This document shows, in pieces, positions 32,771 through 45,109 of a DNA stretch of 64,000 bases. Within the stretch, counting starts at the first letter, position 1. Every line of letters starts with the position of its first letter. Source of the stretch: Prionace glauca (lineage: Eukaryota > Chordata > Chondrichthyes > Carcharhiniformes > Carcharhinidae); contig CM075760.1 of NCBI GenBank assembly GCA_037974335.1, positions 14,141,386-14,205,385 on the forward strand, read 5' to 3'. The position numbers were made by a program, and so were the translations under genes. The notes beneath the pieces are model-generated. The model saw nothing but the letters and a program-made list of their open reading frames with translations, ran no database searches and had not been told where the DNA came from.

Positions 32771-33115
32771 CGAAGCTCTGACAAACGGTCATCCAGACTT
32801 GAAACATTGACTCTTTACATTGTTCTTCAGTGAAGGAGATCCTTACCTGGTCTGGCCGACATGTGATTCCAGAGCCATAGCATTGTGGTTGACTCTCAAG
32901 TCCCTCTGAAATTGTGTTGCAAGCCACTCAGTTGTATCACCACTATCTTCTCCAGGGCAAGTAGAGATGGGCAATAAATGCTGACCAGCCAGCGACACCC
33001 ATGACCCACGAATGAATAAAATCTATTCTCTCTCCACAGATGCTGTCAGGCTTGCTGAGATTTTCCAGCATTTTCTGTTTTTGTTTCAGATTCCAGCACC
33101 CACAGTATTTTATCT
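32771..33115 (+). mobile_element. Unnamed dispersed repeat interrupted by a SINE tail
   Basis: GCTCTGACAAACGGTCATCC ... GACTTGAAACATTGACTCTT (to about 32814) continues at 33018 with CTATTCTCTCTCCACAGATG and CTGAGATTTTCCAGCATTTT. The uninterrupted order is seen at 44025-44135. The 204 bases between are the 3' body of the second SINE family (CCTTACCTGGTCTGGCCGAC ... GATGGGCAATAAATG). Confidence 0.8.
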
Positions 33116-33289
33116 GAATGCCAACCACTGCACCACCCTGGTGCCCACATTCCAGAGGCCCAGAACTGAGAGAAAGGGTCTTACTCACAGGCCAGAGGGT
33201 GAAGTTTGAGTCTATGTGTGAAGCTAAAAACAGAAGCTGTCCTGTTTCAAATCAAACTGCGGGACTTGGGAGAAAATGATGGGAAGAGA

Positions 33290-33794
33290 TTTTGCAAAGT
33301 CCCCTCCCCCACTCCCTCAGCTGGCAGCCCAGCACGCAGGCGCAGAGAGCGCCGCTTAGCCGAGCTGTCCGGAGCAGGCGCAGTGCGGCTGCCGCCAGCG
33401 GTGGCTCTCGATGTCTTTTTGGAGCAGCCGGAGGGGGGAGGAGCCGGAGGGAGGAGGGGGGAGGAGCCGGAGGGAGGAGGGGGGAGGAGCCGGAGGGGGG
33501 AGGGGGGAGGGGGAGACCACCGAGCGGCTTCTCGCTCTGGGCGGAGCCGCCAGCCGCTTGTCTGGAAACCTTGGCTCGAGGAGGGGGAGGGGAACAATGG
33601 GTGGGGGCGGGGCAGAGGGGAACAATGGGTGTGGGCGGGGCTCCCGGGTCCGCGCGCGCTTTGTCCCATTGTCTGAATGCGGAGCTTGTTGAGCTGCTCA
33701 TTCCTGCCCAGCAAAGTTGCTGCTCTCTCTCTGAATGAAGACTGAGCTTCAGACAGACTCAAACTTCCTTTCATCTCCAACATCTGTGAGTAAA
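33290..33794 (+). promoter_or_regulatory. CpG-rich promoter and first exon of ZNF-1
   Basis: GC-rich with NRF1-like GCAGGCGCAG words (33336, 33376) and GC boxes (GTGGGCGGGGC near 33631). The leader TCTCTGAATGAAGACTGAGC near 33728 is shared with 47711 and 56004. A donor CATCT|GTGAGT lies at about 33786, identical to that at 56428. Unlike three other promoters in the window it has no CRE-CCAAT array. Confidence 0.6.
33421..33520 (+). repeat. G-rich minisatellite in ZNF-1 promoter
   Basis: About four units of GAGGAGCCGGAGGGAGGAGG plus extra G, period about 24. It is purine-rich with repeated GGG/GGGG runs. Frames encoding Gly/Glu or Pro/Ser repeats on both strands are artefacts of it. Confidence 0.85.
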
Positions 33795-35040
33795 ACACTT
33801 TCTTTTCTCCCCCTTTCCATTTCTATTCTCATTCTGGGGGAAATTGGGGTCTTGCAGCAACTGAAGGGAAAGGAAGTGAATGCAGGGAGGGTGCAGACTC
33901 TGGAAAGGTTGGCCCAGGTCTCTCTGTCTCTGTTTTAAAGACATTGACATCCTTTGCTCACTCAGCTTGACACATTTATTTGTCTGGATAAAGCATGGTC
34001 TGTTTCCAAAAGTTCACAATTAAAGAGGTGGTTTTCCCAGAGGATGGCTGACCTTTGAGGGGACAGTAAATAGGACATAGATATACCTCGTGTTGTTGTG
34101 GTACATATTAGACATTATTTATGTTTCTGTAATAATTAGTTACTATTAATTCTACATTTTAATATCTACTGTATATCTTTAGTCTTTGCAATATAACGAT
34201 CATCCAGCAACTCCATTCCTTACCAATGCTTTGTTGAGCAGCTCTATTCCTCCTGTATTAGTGTAAGTTTATTTCAATGCAGTCTGCATCCAATTTCATT
34301 TTGAAATAATTTGCTACTGTTTCCACGATCCTCATAGGAAGAGATGCAGATTAAGATTACTCGCTATCTGAATAATTTTCTACCTCACATCCCTTGCCAC
34401 TGTGCTGCTAATTAAGAAAGAGAGTATGGCATATCATACATTTGTCATTCAGGTTTATACGCCTGAAATTAAATATATATTCCAGCACACTGCATATTAA
34501 GATTTTCAGGTTTCTTTGAAGCTGTTCAATTGCTCCTTCACTAAAATTGTTTGGCTGAATATTTAGTACGGCAGAGTGAGAATAGAGAGAATGCATCATG
34601 CAGCATGGTGGCAGAGTGGTTGACACTGTTGCCTCACAGCTCCAGCGACTTGGGTTCAATTGTCAGCTTGGGTCATTGTGCAGAGTTTGCCTGTTCTCCC
34701 CATGTCTGCGTGAGTTTCCTCCCACATTCCAAAGATGTGTGGGTTAGATGCATTGGCAATGCTAAATTGCCCCTCAGTGTCACGGGATGTGTAGGTTGGA
34801 GGGATTAGCAGGGTAAATGTATGAGGTTATTGGGATAGGGCCTGGGTGGGATGGTTGTCAGTGCAGATTCGATAGGCCAAATGGCCTCCTCCTGCACTAC
34901 AGTGATTCGATGGTTTTGATCATCAGGGATGATCTTGTTTAGTAAAGATAGAGGAAAGATGGTTCCATTGACATTAGAAGTTTTGCTTTTGAATTTCTAC
35001 CCTGCACTACAGTGATGACTTTCATGAACTTCTTTTACAG
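33795..35040 (+). other. ZNF-1 intron with a SINE
   Basis: 34600-34917 is a first-family SINE in sense orientation (CAGCATGGTGGCAGAGTGGT ... CTCCTCCTGCACTACAGTGA). The acceptor CTTCTTTTACAG ends at 35040. The rest is A/T-rich intron. Confidence 0.7.
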
Positions 35041-35281
35041 GGAATTAGAAGTGGAATATTTGCAGACTGAAATCCCAAACAATGTGACTGGCAAAGCACT
35101 GAGACACACACCCAAGTGAGAGTGTCCCTTTGAATTAACTATGGAAAGAGCTTTAACGAGTTACAAGCCTGAAAAAAACATTTACACCATTCACAGCAAG
35201 GAGAAACTGTACATATGTTTTATGTCTGTACGAGGCTTCAAATGATCATCCAACCCGGAGAGACACAAGGATACCTGCGCC

Positions 35282-36460
35282 ATGGAGAAACCATGGAAAT
35301 GTGGGGACTGTGGGAAGAGATTCAGATCTCCATCAGAGCTGGAGATTCATAGACGCAGCCACACTGGAGAGAGGCCATTCACCTGCTCAGAGTGTAGGAA
35401 GGGGTTCAGTAATTCATCCAACTTATTGAAACACAAACGAGTTCACACTGGGGAGAGACCATTCACTTGTTCTGACTGTAGGAAGGGATTCAAATCCCTA
35501 TCACAGCTCGAGATTCATCGATGCATTCACACTGGAGAGAGGCCGTTCACCTGCATCGAGTGTGGGAAGGGATTCACTCATTCATCCAACCTCCTGACAC
35601 ACAAGAGAGTTCACACTGGGGAGAGACCGTTCACCTGCTCTGACTGTGGGAAGGGATTCACTCGGTTATTCAACCTGCTGTCACACCAGCGAGTTCACAC
35701 TGGGGAGAGTCTGTTCACCTGCTTAGAGTGTGGGAAAGGATTCAGCAATTCATTCAACTTGGTGATACACCAGTGAGTTCACACTGGGGAGAGACCATTT
35801 ACTTGCACCGTCTGTGGGAAGCAATTTACTCATCCATCCTCCCTGCGGACACATCAGCGAGTTCACACTGGAGAGAGGCCATTCACTTGCACAGTGTGTG
35901 GGAAGCGATTCACTCAGTCAGCCAGCCTGCGGGCACACCATGTCACTCATGCCGATGAGAGACCCTTCAAATGCTCAGCCTGTGAGAGCAGCTTCAAAAT
36001 AGCTGCTGATCTGAGGGTCCATCAGCGAATTCACACTGAGGAGAGACCCTTCAGCTGCTCTCATTGTGTAAAGAAATTCAGAACATCATCCAGCCTTCGG
36101 ACACACCAGCGAGTTCACACTGGGGAGAGGCCATTCAACTGTCCTCAGTGTGGGAAGAGATTTAATGATTCATCCAGCTTGCTGACCCACCAGCGAGGCC
36201 ACACCGGGGAGAGGCCGTTCACCTGCTCTGAATGTGGAAAGGGATTCACTCGGTCATCCCACCTGCTGATACACCAGCAGACTCACACTGGAGAGAGTCT
36301 GTTCACCTGCTCTCAGTGTGGGAAGGGATTCAGTAATTCATTCAACTTGCGAACACACCAGCGAGTTCATACGGGGGAGAGACCATTCACCTGCTCTGAG
36401 TATGGGAAGGGATTCACTCAGTCTTCCCACCTGCAGACACACCAGCGAGTTCACAACTGA
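35282..36460 (+). pseudogene. ZNF-1: C2H2 zinc-finger gene with one in-frame stop
   Basis: The ATG at 35282 starts [14 protein letters not shown], the start shared by its sisters. The frame encodes 14 C2H2 fingers in 28-residue steps with TGERPF linkers, 392 residues if read through. Codon 165 (35774-35776) is TGA where sisters have CGA, in the HQRVH of finger 6: a CpG transition. The product as written is 164 residues with five whole fingers. Finger 14 has Tyr for its second Cys (CSEYGKGF). No KRAB, SCAN or BTB segment is seen. A single recent change means it may be polymorphic or a young pseudogene. Poly(A) signal AATAAA at 36695-36700, conserved with ZNF-4. Confidence 0.85.
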
Positions 36461-36719
36461 TTATGGGGTTGGATTCTGCTGTTGTCCATCACATCCAGTA
36501 CTAAAGCATGTTCATTCTGACAGTTGGTAAAGTGAGAGTGTTTCTCTGGCCAGTCTCAGAACTTTGCTTCTAGGGGCTGATGCTCTTTGAACCTGTGAGT
36601 GAACATTTCCACTTATCCACAATAGCTTATGAAGTACATTTATTTTATCCTGGATAGCAAATACTGTTCTTCATACCACAACAGGTAGATCTGAAATAAA
36701 TACGTTTGTCAGTTTCATC

Positions 36720-37300
36720 GAGACTACAACACATGGCCAGGCCAGTCAGCCCAATTGGTCTGTGTTAGTATTTATGCTCCTCATGAGCCTCCACCCACCC
36801 CCCTCCATCTCCCCCATCAGCATATCCTTCTATTCCTTTCTCCCTCATGTATGTATCTCACTTCCCCTTCAATGTATTCACGCTGTTCACCTCAACCACT
36901 CGCTGTGGTAGTGAGTTCCATATTCTCACCACTCACTGGGTAAACAGGTTTCTCATGAAATATTTGTTGGATAATTGAACTGCTTTGTAATCTTTAAGAC
37001 CTTTCATCAGGTCACCCGTCATTTTCTTTTGAGTGAAAAGCCACCTTGGCCTTTCCTGAAGGTTAAATGTCCTCAGTTCTTCAATATTACAGAACAATAT
37101 TGACGGGCTGATCAGATCCGTGGCAAATGTCCAAAGATGTGTGGGTTAGGTTGATGGACCATGCTAAATTAATCTTAGTGTGAGGGGGATTAGCAGGGTA
37201 AATGTGTTGAGTTATGGAAATAAGGCCTGGGTGAGATTGTGGTTGGTATAGATTTGATGGGATGAATGGCCTCCTTCTGTGCTGTAGGGATTTTATGAAA
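36720..37300. mobile_element. LINE 3' end (-) and SINE 3' fragment (+)
   Basis: 36720-37085 in complement shows the LINE end (GTGGTAGTGAGTTCCATATT, GCCACCTTGGCCTTTCC region). 37128-37300 is a SINE 3' body in sense (AAGATGTGTGGGTTAGGTTG, CTCCTTCTGTGCTGTAGGGA). Confidence 0.7.
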
Positions 37301-37529
37301 TGGAATTTAACCCTGAAAACTGTGAGGTGATGCATCTATTCATTAAATGTTACTTTATTAACTACCTACTAGTCAGTAACAAATGATTAAGTGGTGATCC
37401 TTAATTGAACTGCAATTAATTAATCAATAAATCTGTAAAAATGTAATATTTTAATTACTGTGTATGTAAATGTGCAATGAAGATAAAGATGGAGTTGTAT
37501 CCAACACAAAGAAAGATAGTTGTTGGAGG

Positions 37530-38295
37530 TCAGTCATCTCAGCTCTAGGACATCACTGCAGGAGATCGTCAGGTTACTATCCCAGGCCTAACCATCTTTA
37601 ACTGCTTCATTAGTGACCTTCCCTCCATCATAAGGTCAGAAGTGGGGATGTTTGCTGATAATTGCACAATGTTTAGCACCATTTGTGACTCCTCAGATAC
37701 TGAGGCAGTGCATGCTCAATTTGCAGCAAGATCTGGACAATATCCAGCCTTGGGCTGACAAATGCCAAATAACATTCATGCCACAAAAGTGCCAGACAAT
37801 GACCATCTCCAACAAGAAAAAGTTAAAGTGAAGTTTATTTAATAGTCACAAGTTGGCTTACATTAACACTGCAATGAAGTTACTGTGAAAATCTCCCAGT
37901 CACCGCACTCCGGCACCTGGTTGGATACACCGAGAGTGTTTAACATGGCCAATGTACCTACCAAGCACATCTTTGGACCATGGAAGGAAACCGGAGCACC
38001 CGATGGAAACCCATGCAGACATGGGGAGAATGTGCAAACTCCACACAGTGATCCAAAATGAGAATCGAACCTGGGTCCCTGGCACAGTGAGGCTGCAGTG
38101 CTAATCACTGTGCCACCGTGCCGCCCTCAGGAAAGAATCTAAGCATTCTCCCTGCCATTCAATGCCTTTCAAGTGCTGAAACCCGCACTATCAACATCCT
38201 AGAAGTTAAGATTGATCAGAAACTGAACTGGACTAGTCATATAAATACAGTGGCAGTAAGAGCAGGTCAGAGGCTGTGAATTCTGTGGTGAGTAA
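37530..38295 (+). mobile_element. LINE fragment split by an antisense SINE
   Basis: 37530-37822 translates in pieces as TIFNCFISDLPSIIRSEVGMF and the catalytic-like FADN box region, and 38135-38295 continues with NILEVKIDQKLNWTSHINTV, of a non-LTR reverse transcriptase of another family than the CR1-like copies. A first-family SINE (37823-38126, minus) sits between the two pieces. Confidence 0.75.
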
Positions 38296-38316
38296 TTCAA
38301 CTCCTGAACCCCCCCA

Positions 38317-38855
38317 CCTCCCCCTCATCCCCCTGACATCCGTCCTGTAGCTACCCCCCTTAATTTAAAGCCATGCCCCCTCGTGCTAGCTTTCTCCATC
38401 CGAGGAAAAAGGCTATCACTGTCCACCCTATCTAAACCTCTAATCATCTTATATGTTTCAATAAGATCCCCTCTTAGCCGCCTTCTTTCCAGTGAAAACA
38501 ACCCCAAATCTCTCAATCTCTCCTCATAGGATCTCCCCTCCATACCAGGCAACATCCTAGTAAACCTCCTCTGCACCCTCTCCAAAGCCTCCACATCCTT
38601 CCTGTAATGTGGGGACCAGAACTGCACACAGTACTCCAAATGCGGCCGTACCAGAGTAGTGTACAGTTGCAACATGACGCTGCGACTCTTAAATTCAATC
38701 CCCCTACCAATAAACGCCAAGACACCGTATGCCTTCTTAACAACCTTATCTACTTGATTCCCAACTTTCAGGGATCTATGTACACATACACCTAGATCCC
38801 TCTGTTCATCCACACTATTCAAAGTCCTCCCGTTAGCCCTATACTCGACACATTC
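38317..38855 (-). mobile_element. Young CR1-like LINE fragment, antisense
   Basis: The minus strand encodes 165 open codons (DEQRDLGVCVHRSLKVGNQV ... RGGSYEERLRDLGLFSLERR-type sequence). It is very similar to 45300-46345 and 16352-17357. It lacks the 3' tail and the 5' region. Peptide KASTRGHGFKLRG matches its sisters exactly. Confidence 0.85.
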
Positions 38856-40480
38856 AGTCCATGTTCCTTTATACCCATCGTACCCATGTAACTGTCACTT
38901 TTTAAAAGATGAAATGTACCTGCCTCTACTATTATCTCTGGCAGCTTATTCCAGACACCCACCATCCTTTGTGTGGAAAAATTGCCCCTCTGATCCTTTT
39001 GTTTCTCTCCCCTCTTACCTTAAACCTGTGCCCACTAGTTTTGGACTCCCCTACATTTGGGAAAAGATATTGAGTATCTAGCTGATCTATGCCTGTCATT
39101 ATTTTATAGACCTCTATAAGATCACCGCTAAGCCTCCTACGCTCCAGAGAAAGAAGTCCCAGTCTATCCAGCCTTTCCTTACAACTCAAACCATCAAATC
39201 CCGGTAGCATTCTAGTAAATCTTTTCTGCACTCTTTCTTGTTTAACAATATCCTTTCTATAATAGGGTGACCAGAACTCTACACACTATTCCAAGTGTGC
39301 CCTTAGCAATGTCTTTTATAACTTCAACAAGACATCCCAACTCCTGCATTCATGTTCTGACCAATGAAACCAAGCATGCCAAATGCTGCCTTCACCATTC
39401 TGTCCACCTGTGACACCACTTTCAAGTAGCTATGAACCTATACTCCTAGATCTCTTTATTCTATAACTCTCCTCAATGCCCAACCATTCACTGAATAAAT
39501 CCTGTCCTGGTTCAATCTACCACAATACATCACCTTGCATTTATCTAAATTAAACTCCATCTGCCATTTGTCAGTCCACTGGCCCAATTGATCAAGATCC
39601 CATTGCAATCCTAGATAACCTTCACTGTCCACAATGCCATCAATCTTGATGTCATCTGTAAAATTAATAACCATGCCTCCTATATTCCCATCCAAATCGT
39701 TAATGTAAGTGACAATTAACAGTGGGCCCTGCACTGATCCGTGAGGCACACTACTGGTCCCAACCCTCCACATTCACCCTCTATCTTCTGTCATCAAGCC
39801 CATTTTATATCCATTTGGCTACCTTACCCTGGATCCTGTGAGATTTAACCTAATGAAACAACCTATCATTTGTCAAAGGCCTTGCTGAAGTCCGTGCAGA
39901 CAACATCAACTGCACTACCCTCATCAACCTTGGTTATTACCCTTTTAAAAAACTCAAATTTGTGAGACACGATTTTCCATTCACAAAGCCATGCTGTCCC
40001 TAATCAGTCCTTATGTCTCTAAATGCGTGTAGATCCTGTCTGTCAAAATACCTTCTAGCAACTTAGCCACTACAGATGTGAGGTCACCAGCCTGTGGTTC
40101 CCAGGCTTTTCCCTGCAGCCCTTCTTAAACAAAGACACAACGTTTGCCATCCTCCAATCTTCAGGTACCTCACCTGTGACTATCGATGATTCAAATATCT
40201 CTGCTAGGGTACAGCAATTTCCACCCTAGCCTCCCACAATGTCCTGGGATACACTTCATCAGGTTCCAGGGATTTATCTAACTTGATGCGCTTTAAGACT
40301 TCCACCACCTCCTCTGGTTATGTGTACACTCGTCAGGACATCACTATTTATTTCCCAAGTCCTCTAACATCCATGCTTTTCTCACCAAAGGATTTCGCAA
40401 AGGATTGTGAATAAAGCCCAGTCCATCTCACAAACCTGCCTCCCATTCATTATCTCTGTGTACACATCCGGCTGCCTCAG
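38856..40480 (-). mobile_element. Older CR1-like LINE, antisense
   Basis: The minus strand shows, in pieces, the reverse-transcriptase region (GSVQGPLLIVTYINDLDGNI, NFTDDIKIDG, LDKCKVMYCGRLNQ near 39456-39773) and its C-terminus (QKRFTRMLPGFDGL, RRRLSGDLIEVYKI near 38932-39231). Sequence upstream, to about 40480, fits the earlier ORF2 part. Many stops and small changes show age. The FADD box reads FTDD here. Confidence 0.8.
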
Positions 40481-40489
40481 AAAAGCAGC

Positions 40490-41155
40490 CAGCATAATCA
40501 GTTATTAGTCAACCTATAAAGCATCATTGGGATTTAGCTAACTTGACCATATTCCTATCGCTCTTCAGTCATTAAAGACACAGTCAGAGAGCATTAAACT
40601 TGCCAAGCAGAGCCTTGAGTATCAACACACAGGTAGCTACTTTGTGAGACTGCTAGCAATACAGACAGAGATAAGAATGTCTTGAGTGGAGAGATTCATT
40701 GTGAAGGCTCAGGGATGATTGATAAGATGTAAAAATTCTATGATTCTAATGAATATTCTTTTGTCCGTCGTTTCCCCAAAAGCTGTGAATCTCTATCCCA
40801 CACACTCTCCCTCCATTCTCACTCTGCTGTATCTAATATTCACCCTCCCAATTCTCCTGAAGGTGCTGATTGAGGCTGATTGACAGACCCATCACTGCTT
40901 ACTGTCCTGGACACAGAAATCATAAGAAACAGGAGCTGCAGTTGGCCATTCAGCCTTTTGAACTGCCTCAATTATTCATTGCGAATTGACCAATCTATCA
41001 CAGCATCATTTCCCACACACCCCCAGATAGGGAGAGAATAGAGCCAATGTTTTGAGTTTGGAGAGAGGAAAGAATGTTCCATAGAAACTAGAATTGTCTG
41101 TTCTTAATTTCTATCCTGTACTGACACTGATGACTTCTGTAAACTTGTTTTACAG
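40490..41155 (+). other. ZNF-2 upstream flank; promoter module not found
   Basis: 40520-40925 matches 46905-47230 (GATTCATTGTGAAGGCTCAG, TCTCCTGAAGGTGCTGATTG), the sequence left of the ZNF-3 promoter. From about 40926 it passes directly into the late intron (GAACTAGAATTG-like words near 41082) and the acceptor CTTGTTTTACAG ending at 41155. The CpG-rich promoter and first exon expected between are absent. Confidence 0.6.
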
Positions 41156-43900
41156 GATATTGAAAGAGAAATCAGAGGCCAAAATCTCAAACATCACGCC
41201 TAGATCTGACAAAGTCATATTCTTTGGGACCTGAATATCATTGGCCTTTGAAATGATTGTCCAATCTGATGACTTAAAAAGATTTCAAACATCAGTGTGA
41301 CTGGAAAAGCACCAACACAGTGACACACTCGAGTGAGAGTGTTCCAGAGCACTGACTGAAGAGCTTGAACCAGTTACACAGCCTGAATAAATATCACACC
41401 ATTCACAGCGGGGAGAGACTGTTCTGTGTGTGGATGAGTCTTCAACTGGAGAGAGAGAGACAAGGGCACCTGCACCATGGAGAAACCATGGAAATGTGGG
41501 GACTGTGGAAAGAGATACAGATACCCATCTGAGCTGGAAGCTCATCGGCGCAGCCACACTGGGGAGAGGCCGTTCACTTGCTCTCACTGTAGGGCGGGAT
41601 TCACTCGGTTATCCCAGCTACAGACACACCAGCGAGTTCACACTGGGGAGAGACCGTTCACCTGCTCTCAGTGTGGGGAGGGATTCACTCAATTCTCCAG
41701 CCTGCAGACCCACCAGCGAGTTCATACTGGGGAGAGACCATTCACCTGCTCTCAGTGTGGGAAGGGATTCAGTCAGTTATCCAGCCTGTGCACACACCAG
41801 CAAGTTCATACTGGGGAGAGACCATTCACCTGCTCGCACTGTGACAAGGGGTTCAGTCAGTTATCTAACCTGCAGGCACACCAGCGAGTTCACAGTGGGG
41901 AGAGACCGTTCACCTGCTCTCAGTGTGAGAAGGAGTTCGGTCAATTAGTTAACCTGCAGACACACCAGCGTGTTCACACTGGGCAGCGACCCTTCATCTG
42001 CTCTCAGTGTGAGAAGGGATTCACTCACTTATCGAGCCTCCAGATGCACCAGCGAGTTCACACTGTGGAGAGACCATTTATCTGCTCTCAGTGTGGGAAA
42101 GGATTCACTGATTTATCCACCCTGCAGAGACACCAGCGAGTTCACACCGGGGAGAGACCATTTATCTGCTCTCTGTGTGGGAAAGGATTCACTGATTTAT
42201 CCACCCTGCGGAGACACCAGCGAGTTCACACCGGGGAGAAGCCGTTCACCTGCTCTGTGTGTGGGAAGGGGTTCAGTCAGTTCTCCAACCTGCAGGCACA
42301 CCAGCGAGTTCACACTGGAGAGAGGCCATTCATCTGCCCTCAGTGTGGGGAAAGATTCTCTCGGTCATCCAACCTGTGGACACACCAACGAATTCACTCT
42401 GGTGAGAAGCCATTCATCTGCTCTCAGTGTGGGAAGGGATTCACTCAGTCATCCAATCTGCAGACACACCAGCGAGTTCACACTGGGGAGAGACCGTTCA
42501 CCTGCTCTCAGTGTGGAAAAGGATTCAAAGTTTCATCCCAGCTGCTGAGACACCAGCGAGTTCACAAGTGATTCCAGGGGTTGGATTTTGCTGTTATTGT
42601 TTCTGCTCTCAGTTACATCCAGGACTGCATTTTGTTCATTCTCACAGTTGGTCAATGAGGGGGTCGGAGGGTTTCTTTCTGCTGGGCTGGCCGGTCTCAC
42701 GACTTTGCCTGCAGTGGGCCGATGCTCTTTGAGCTTTGTTGCCAATATCTGGTTTTAACCTGCACAACAATCACAGAGTGAGAGGGTGTTAGGAAGGTCA
42801 GAGATATTTAGTCAGCATTTCTGTTTGAAACCCCCCCCAAATGTCCATCCAATTTCCTTTGTAATTGATTGTTTCCACTTCCTCCACCCTCGTAGGGAGC
42901 GGGTTCCAAGTCAATACCATTCGCTGCAGCAAAATATTCTTCCTCACATTCCCCCCCCTGCATCTCTGACTCAAAACCTTAAATCTGTGTCCCCTCTCAT
43001 CCTTGTCCCATCAGCGAATGGGAACAATTTTTCTTTGTCCATCTTCTCTAAACCTGTCAGAACCCTGTCCACCTCTATCAAATCTCCCCTCCTTTGCTCC
43101 AAGGGGAACAACCCCAGCCTGACATTGACAATAAAGAACAAACTAACAGAATATGTTAATAACTGAAATCAAATGGGAATGTTGAATTTCTGTTTTAAAG
43201 AGATTGTGAATATATTGTCCTGGACAATAATGAAATTGGGATAACTCATCTTGGGTGTGGTTGAATGGAATATATCAATCTGGTATCCACCTACAGTTAG
43301 TGAAAGTCTGGAATGTGTAGCTGGAAATCCCTCCCTAACAGCACTATGGGTGTACTTGCACTTCAGGCATTGTAGCAATTCAAGAAGGCAGGGTTGGGGT
43401 TGACCGTGGCCGAGGCAGCTACACACAGCCACATATTCTGTTATAATTGAAGGACTGCAGATTGAATGTGAGGCATTATGGGACTGGACTATCTTGACCA
43501 CATTCCTGTGACTGCTCAGTTTCTGTAATTACGGACCATTAAAGCTGTTTAGCAGGGCCCCGACAGAGGACCTGGTGAGAATATTTACTCAGAATGAGCT
43601 AGAATTAAACTTATTCCAGCAACAGCTGGTGTTCTGCAGCTGAGAAACGCGAATCTATAAAAATGGGGCCTGACAAATCTCAAACAGTGGTAAATAGTTG
43701 GTTAAGAAGCTAAGAAGTGTTCGCAGGCATTGTTCAAATAGTTTTATCATAAGTTTATGATAAAATCTGTGAGGGACTTGTGATCCAATAGTCAGTGGTG
43801 ATGGTATACTCCAAGTAGCACTGGACTGAAAAGCAGACCTCAGAGTAGATACTAACAGTTATAATCCTACTCCAGCATGGCTAGTGGAAAATCAGAACTT
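41156..43900 (+). repeat. Inverted duplication, left arm (ZNF-2 exon and 3' flank)
   Basis: The zinc-finger exon, its 3' UTR (GTGATTCCAGGGGTTGGATT-like), an antisense LINE end at 42836-43125, and the flank to about 43900 (CTCCAAGTAGCACTGGACTG) match the complement of about 60290-63318. The gap between arms is about 16.4 kb. A third, shorter copy in direct orientation covers 48460-50110. Confidence 0.85.
41477..42571 (+). CDS. ZNF-2: 13-finger C2H2 protein
   Basis: The ATG at 41477 begins [20 protein letters not shown]. 364 residues, exactly 13 fingers of 28 residues (CSQCGKGF...[11 protein letters not shown]), all with C2H2 intact, ending HQRVHK-stop. Such proteins bind DNA through successive three-base contacts in the nucleus. 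Contact residues differ between fingers (for example QLSSLC, DLSTLQ, RSSNLW), while fingers 8 and 9 (both DLSTL) are close copies, so the array has grown by finger duplication. All fingers are in one exon, starting 321 bases after an acceptor at 41155. No KRAB is seen. The gene looks intact, but its usual promoter module is missing. Confidence 0.9.
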   Translation: MEKPWKCGDCGKRYRYPSELEAHRRSHTGERPFTCSHCRAGFTRLSQLQTHQRVHTGERPFTCSQCGEGFTQFSSLQTHQRVHTGERPFTCSQCGKGFSQLSSLCTHQQVHTGERPFTCSHCDKGFSQLSNLQAHQRVHSGERPFTCSQCEKEFGQLVNLQTHQRVHTGQRPFICSQCEKGFTHLSSLQMHQRVHTVERPFICSQCGKGFTDLSTLQRHQRVHTGERPFICSLCGKGFTDLSTLRRHQRVHTGEKPFTCSVCGKGFSQFSNLQAHQRVHTGERPFICPQCGERFSRSSNLWTHQRIHSGEKPFICSQCGKGFTQSSNLQTHQRVHTGERPFTCSQCGKGFKVSSQLLRHQRVHK

Positions 43901-45109
43901 GAGTGGGGACCGGACATGTCTCTTACCTGCCATTTGGAAACTAAGAACAAGAAACCTATCAATAAAATGATTCAAGAATAGTGCCAACTTTGAGTCTGGA
44001 TAATACTTCACAAAAGCTCTTATGAGGTGTCATCCAGACTCGAGACATTGGTTCTATTCTCTCTCCATAGATGCTGTCAGACCTGCTGAGATTTCCCAGC
44101 ATTTTGTGTCTTTGTTTCAGCATCTGCAGTGTTTAACTTTTATTGTCAAATGATTAGGTCTGATTGGAATCCCCACAACCCTTCTGCAAAACTGGGAGTG
44201 ATGGCAAAAGGATTAAAAGGGTAATGATGATAAAGTCTGGTTTCTGATTCTCCGAGCCCATGTAGAATTAACAAAATGAGTGAACCAGTTTAAAAAGAAC
44301 AAAAATTCCCCATTCCTTACAATAACTGATCAAATTAAAATAATTAGGTTGAGGAAGAAAACAAAAAAAAAGTAGATGAAATTTAAAATCAAGTTTGGTT
44401 GACAGAGAAATGTTTTAAACTTGTGTAAAGTTTAGAACAGAGTTGAGGAGGAACTTCTTCACTCAAAGGGTGGTGAATCTCTGGAATTCTCTGCCCGTTG
44501 AAGTGGTGGAGGCTGCCTCGCTAAATATTTTTAAGAAACGGGTTGATGGGTTTTTGATAAGAGAAGGGATTAAGGGTTATGGGGAGAGGGCGGGAAGGTG
44601 GAGCTGAGTCACGACAGATCAGCCATGATCTTATTGAATGGCGGGGCAGGCTCGAAGGGCCAAATGGCCTACTTCTGCTCCTATTTCTTATGTTCTTATG
44701 TTCTTAAAGTGATGTAATTGTGTGCCAAGTTTTCTCTGCTCAATCCCCACCCCTTTCAGTTCTGCAGAAAGTTAATTTGTTTTAAATTGCCTGAAAACCC
44801 ATGTTTCTCTTTGAGTTTATAATTGAGGATTTATGGGAACAAGTTAAATGTGGAAATTTTAAGCGTAGCCTGGAGGAATTTGGAATAACTGTGAAAATTT
44901 TATCATGTTGTCACTTCAACCCCAGATAAAGAACAAAGATTTTGCAGATGGTAACATGTTTGGAATTTTAAATCAACAAAGTCTGGACATTGCCAATAAA
45001 ATCAGGCTTTGGAAAGTTGCTTAAAAAGGTTGTTAGAATGAAGGAGTATGAAGGATCTTGTATCTTATTCTAGTCAAGGAGCTGTGACCTTGTAGTGCCC
45101 TGTTGCGTT
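43901..45109. other. Intergenic with repeats
   Basis: 44025-44140 holds the unnamed dispersed repeat (TAGATGCTGTCAGACCTGCT). 44425-44708 is a sense LINE 3' end (GAGGAACTTCTTCACTCAAA, GGCTCGAAGGGCCAAATGGC, TTCTTATGTTCTTATG tail). The rest is A/T-rich with no genes. Confidence 0.75.

Noticed and set aside
33206-33798. Gly/Glu- and Pro/Ser-rich frames on both strands
   Set aside because: Caused by the G-rich minisatellite in the ZNF-1 promoter.
33795-41476. KRAB, SCAN or BTB exon upstream of the finger exons
   Set aside because: None recognised in the introns of ZNF-1 or ZNF-2; the leader exons look noncoding.
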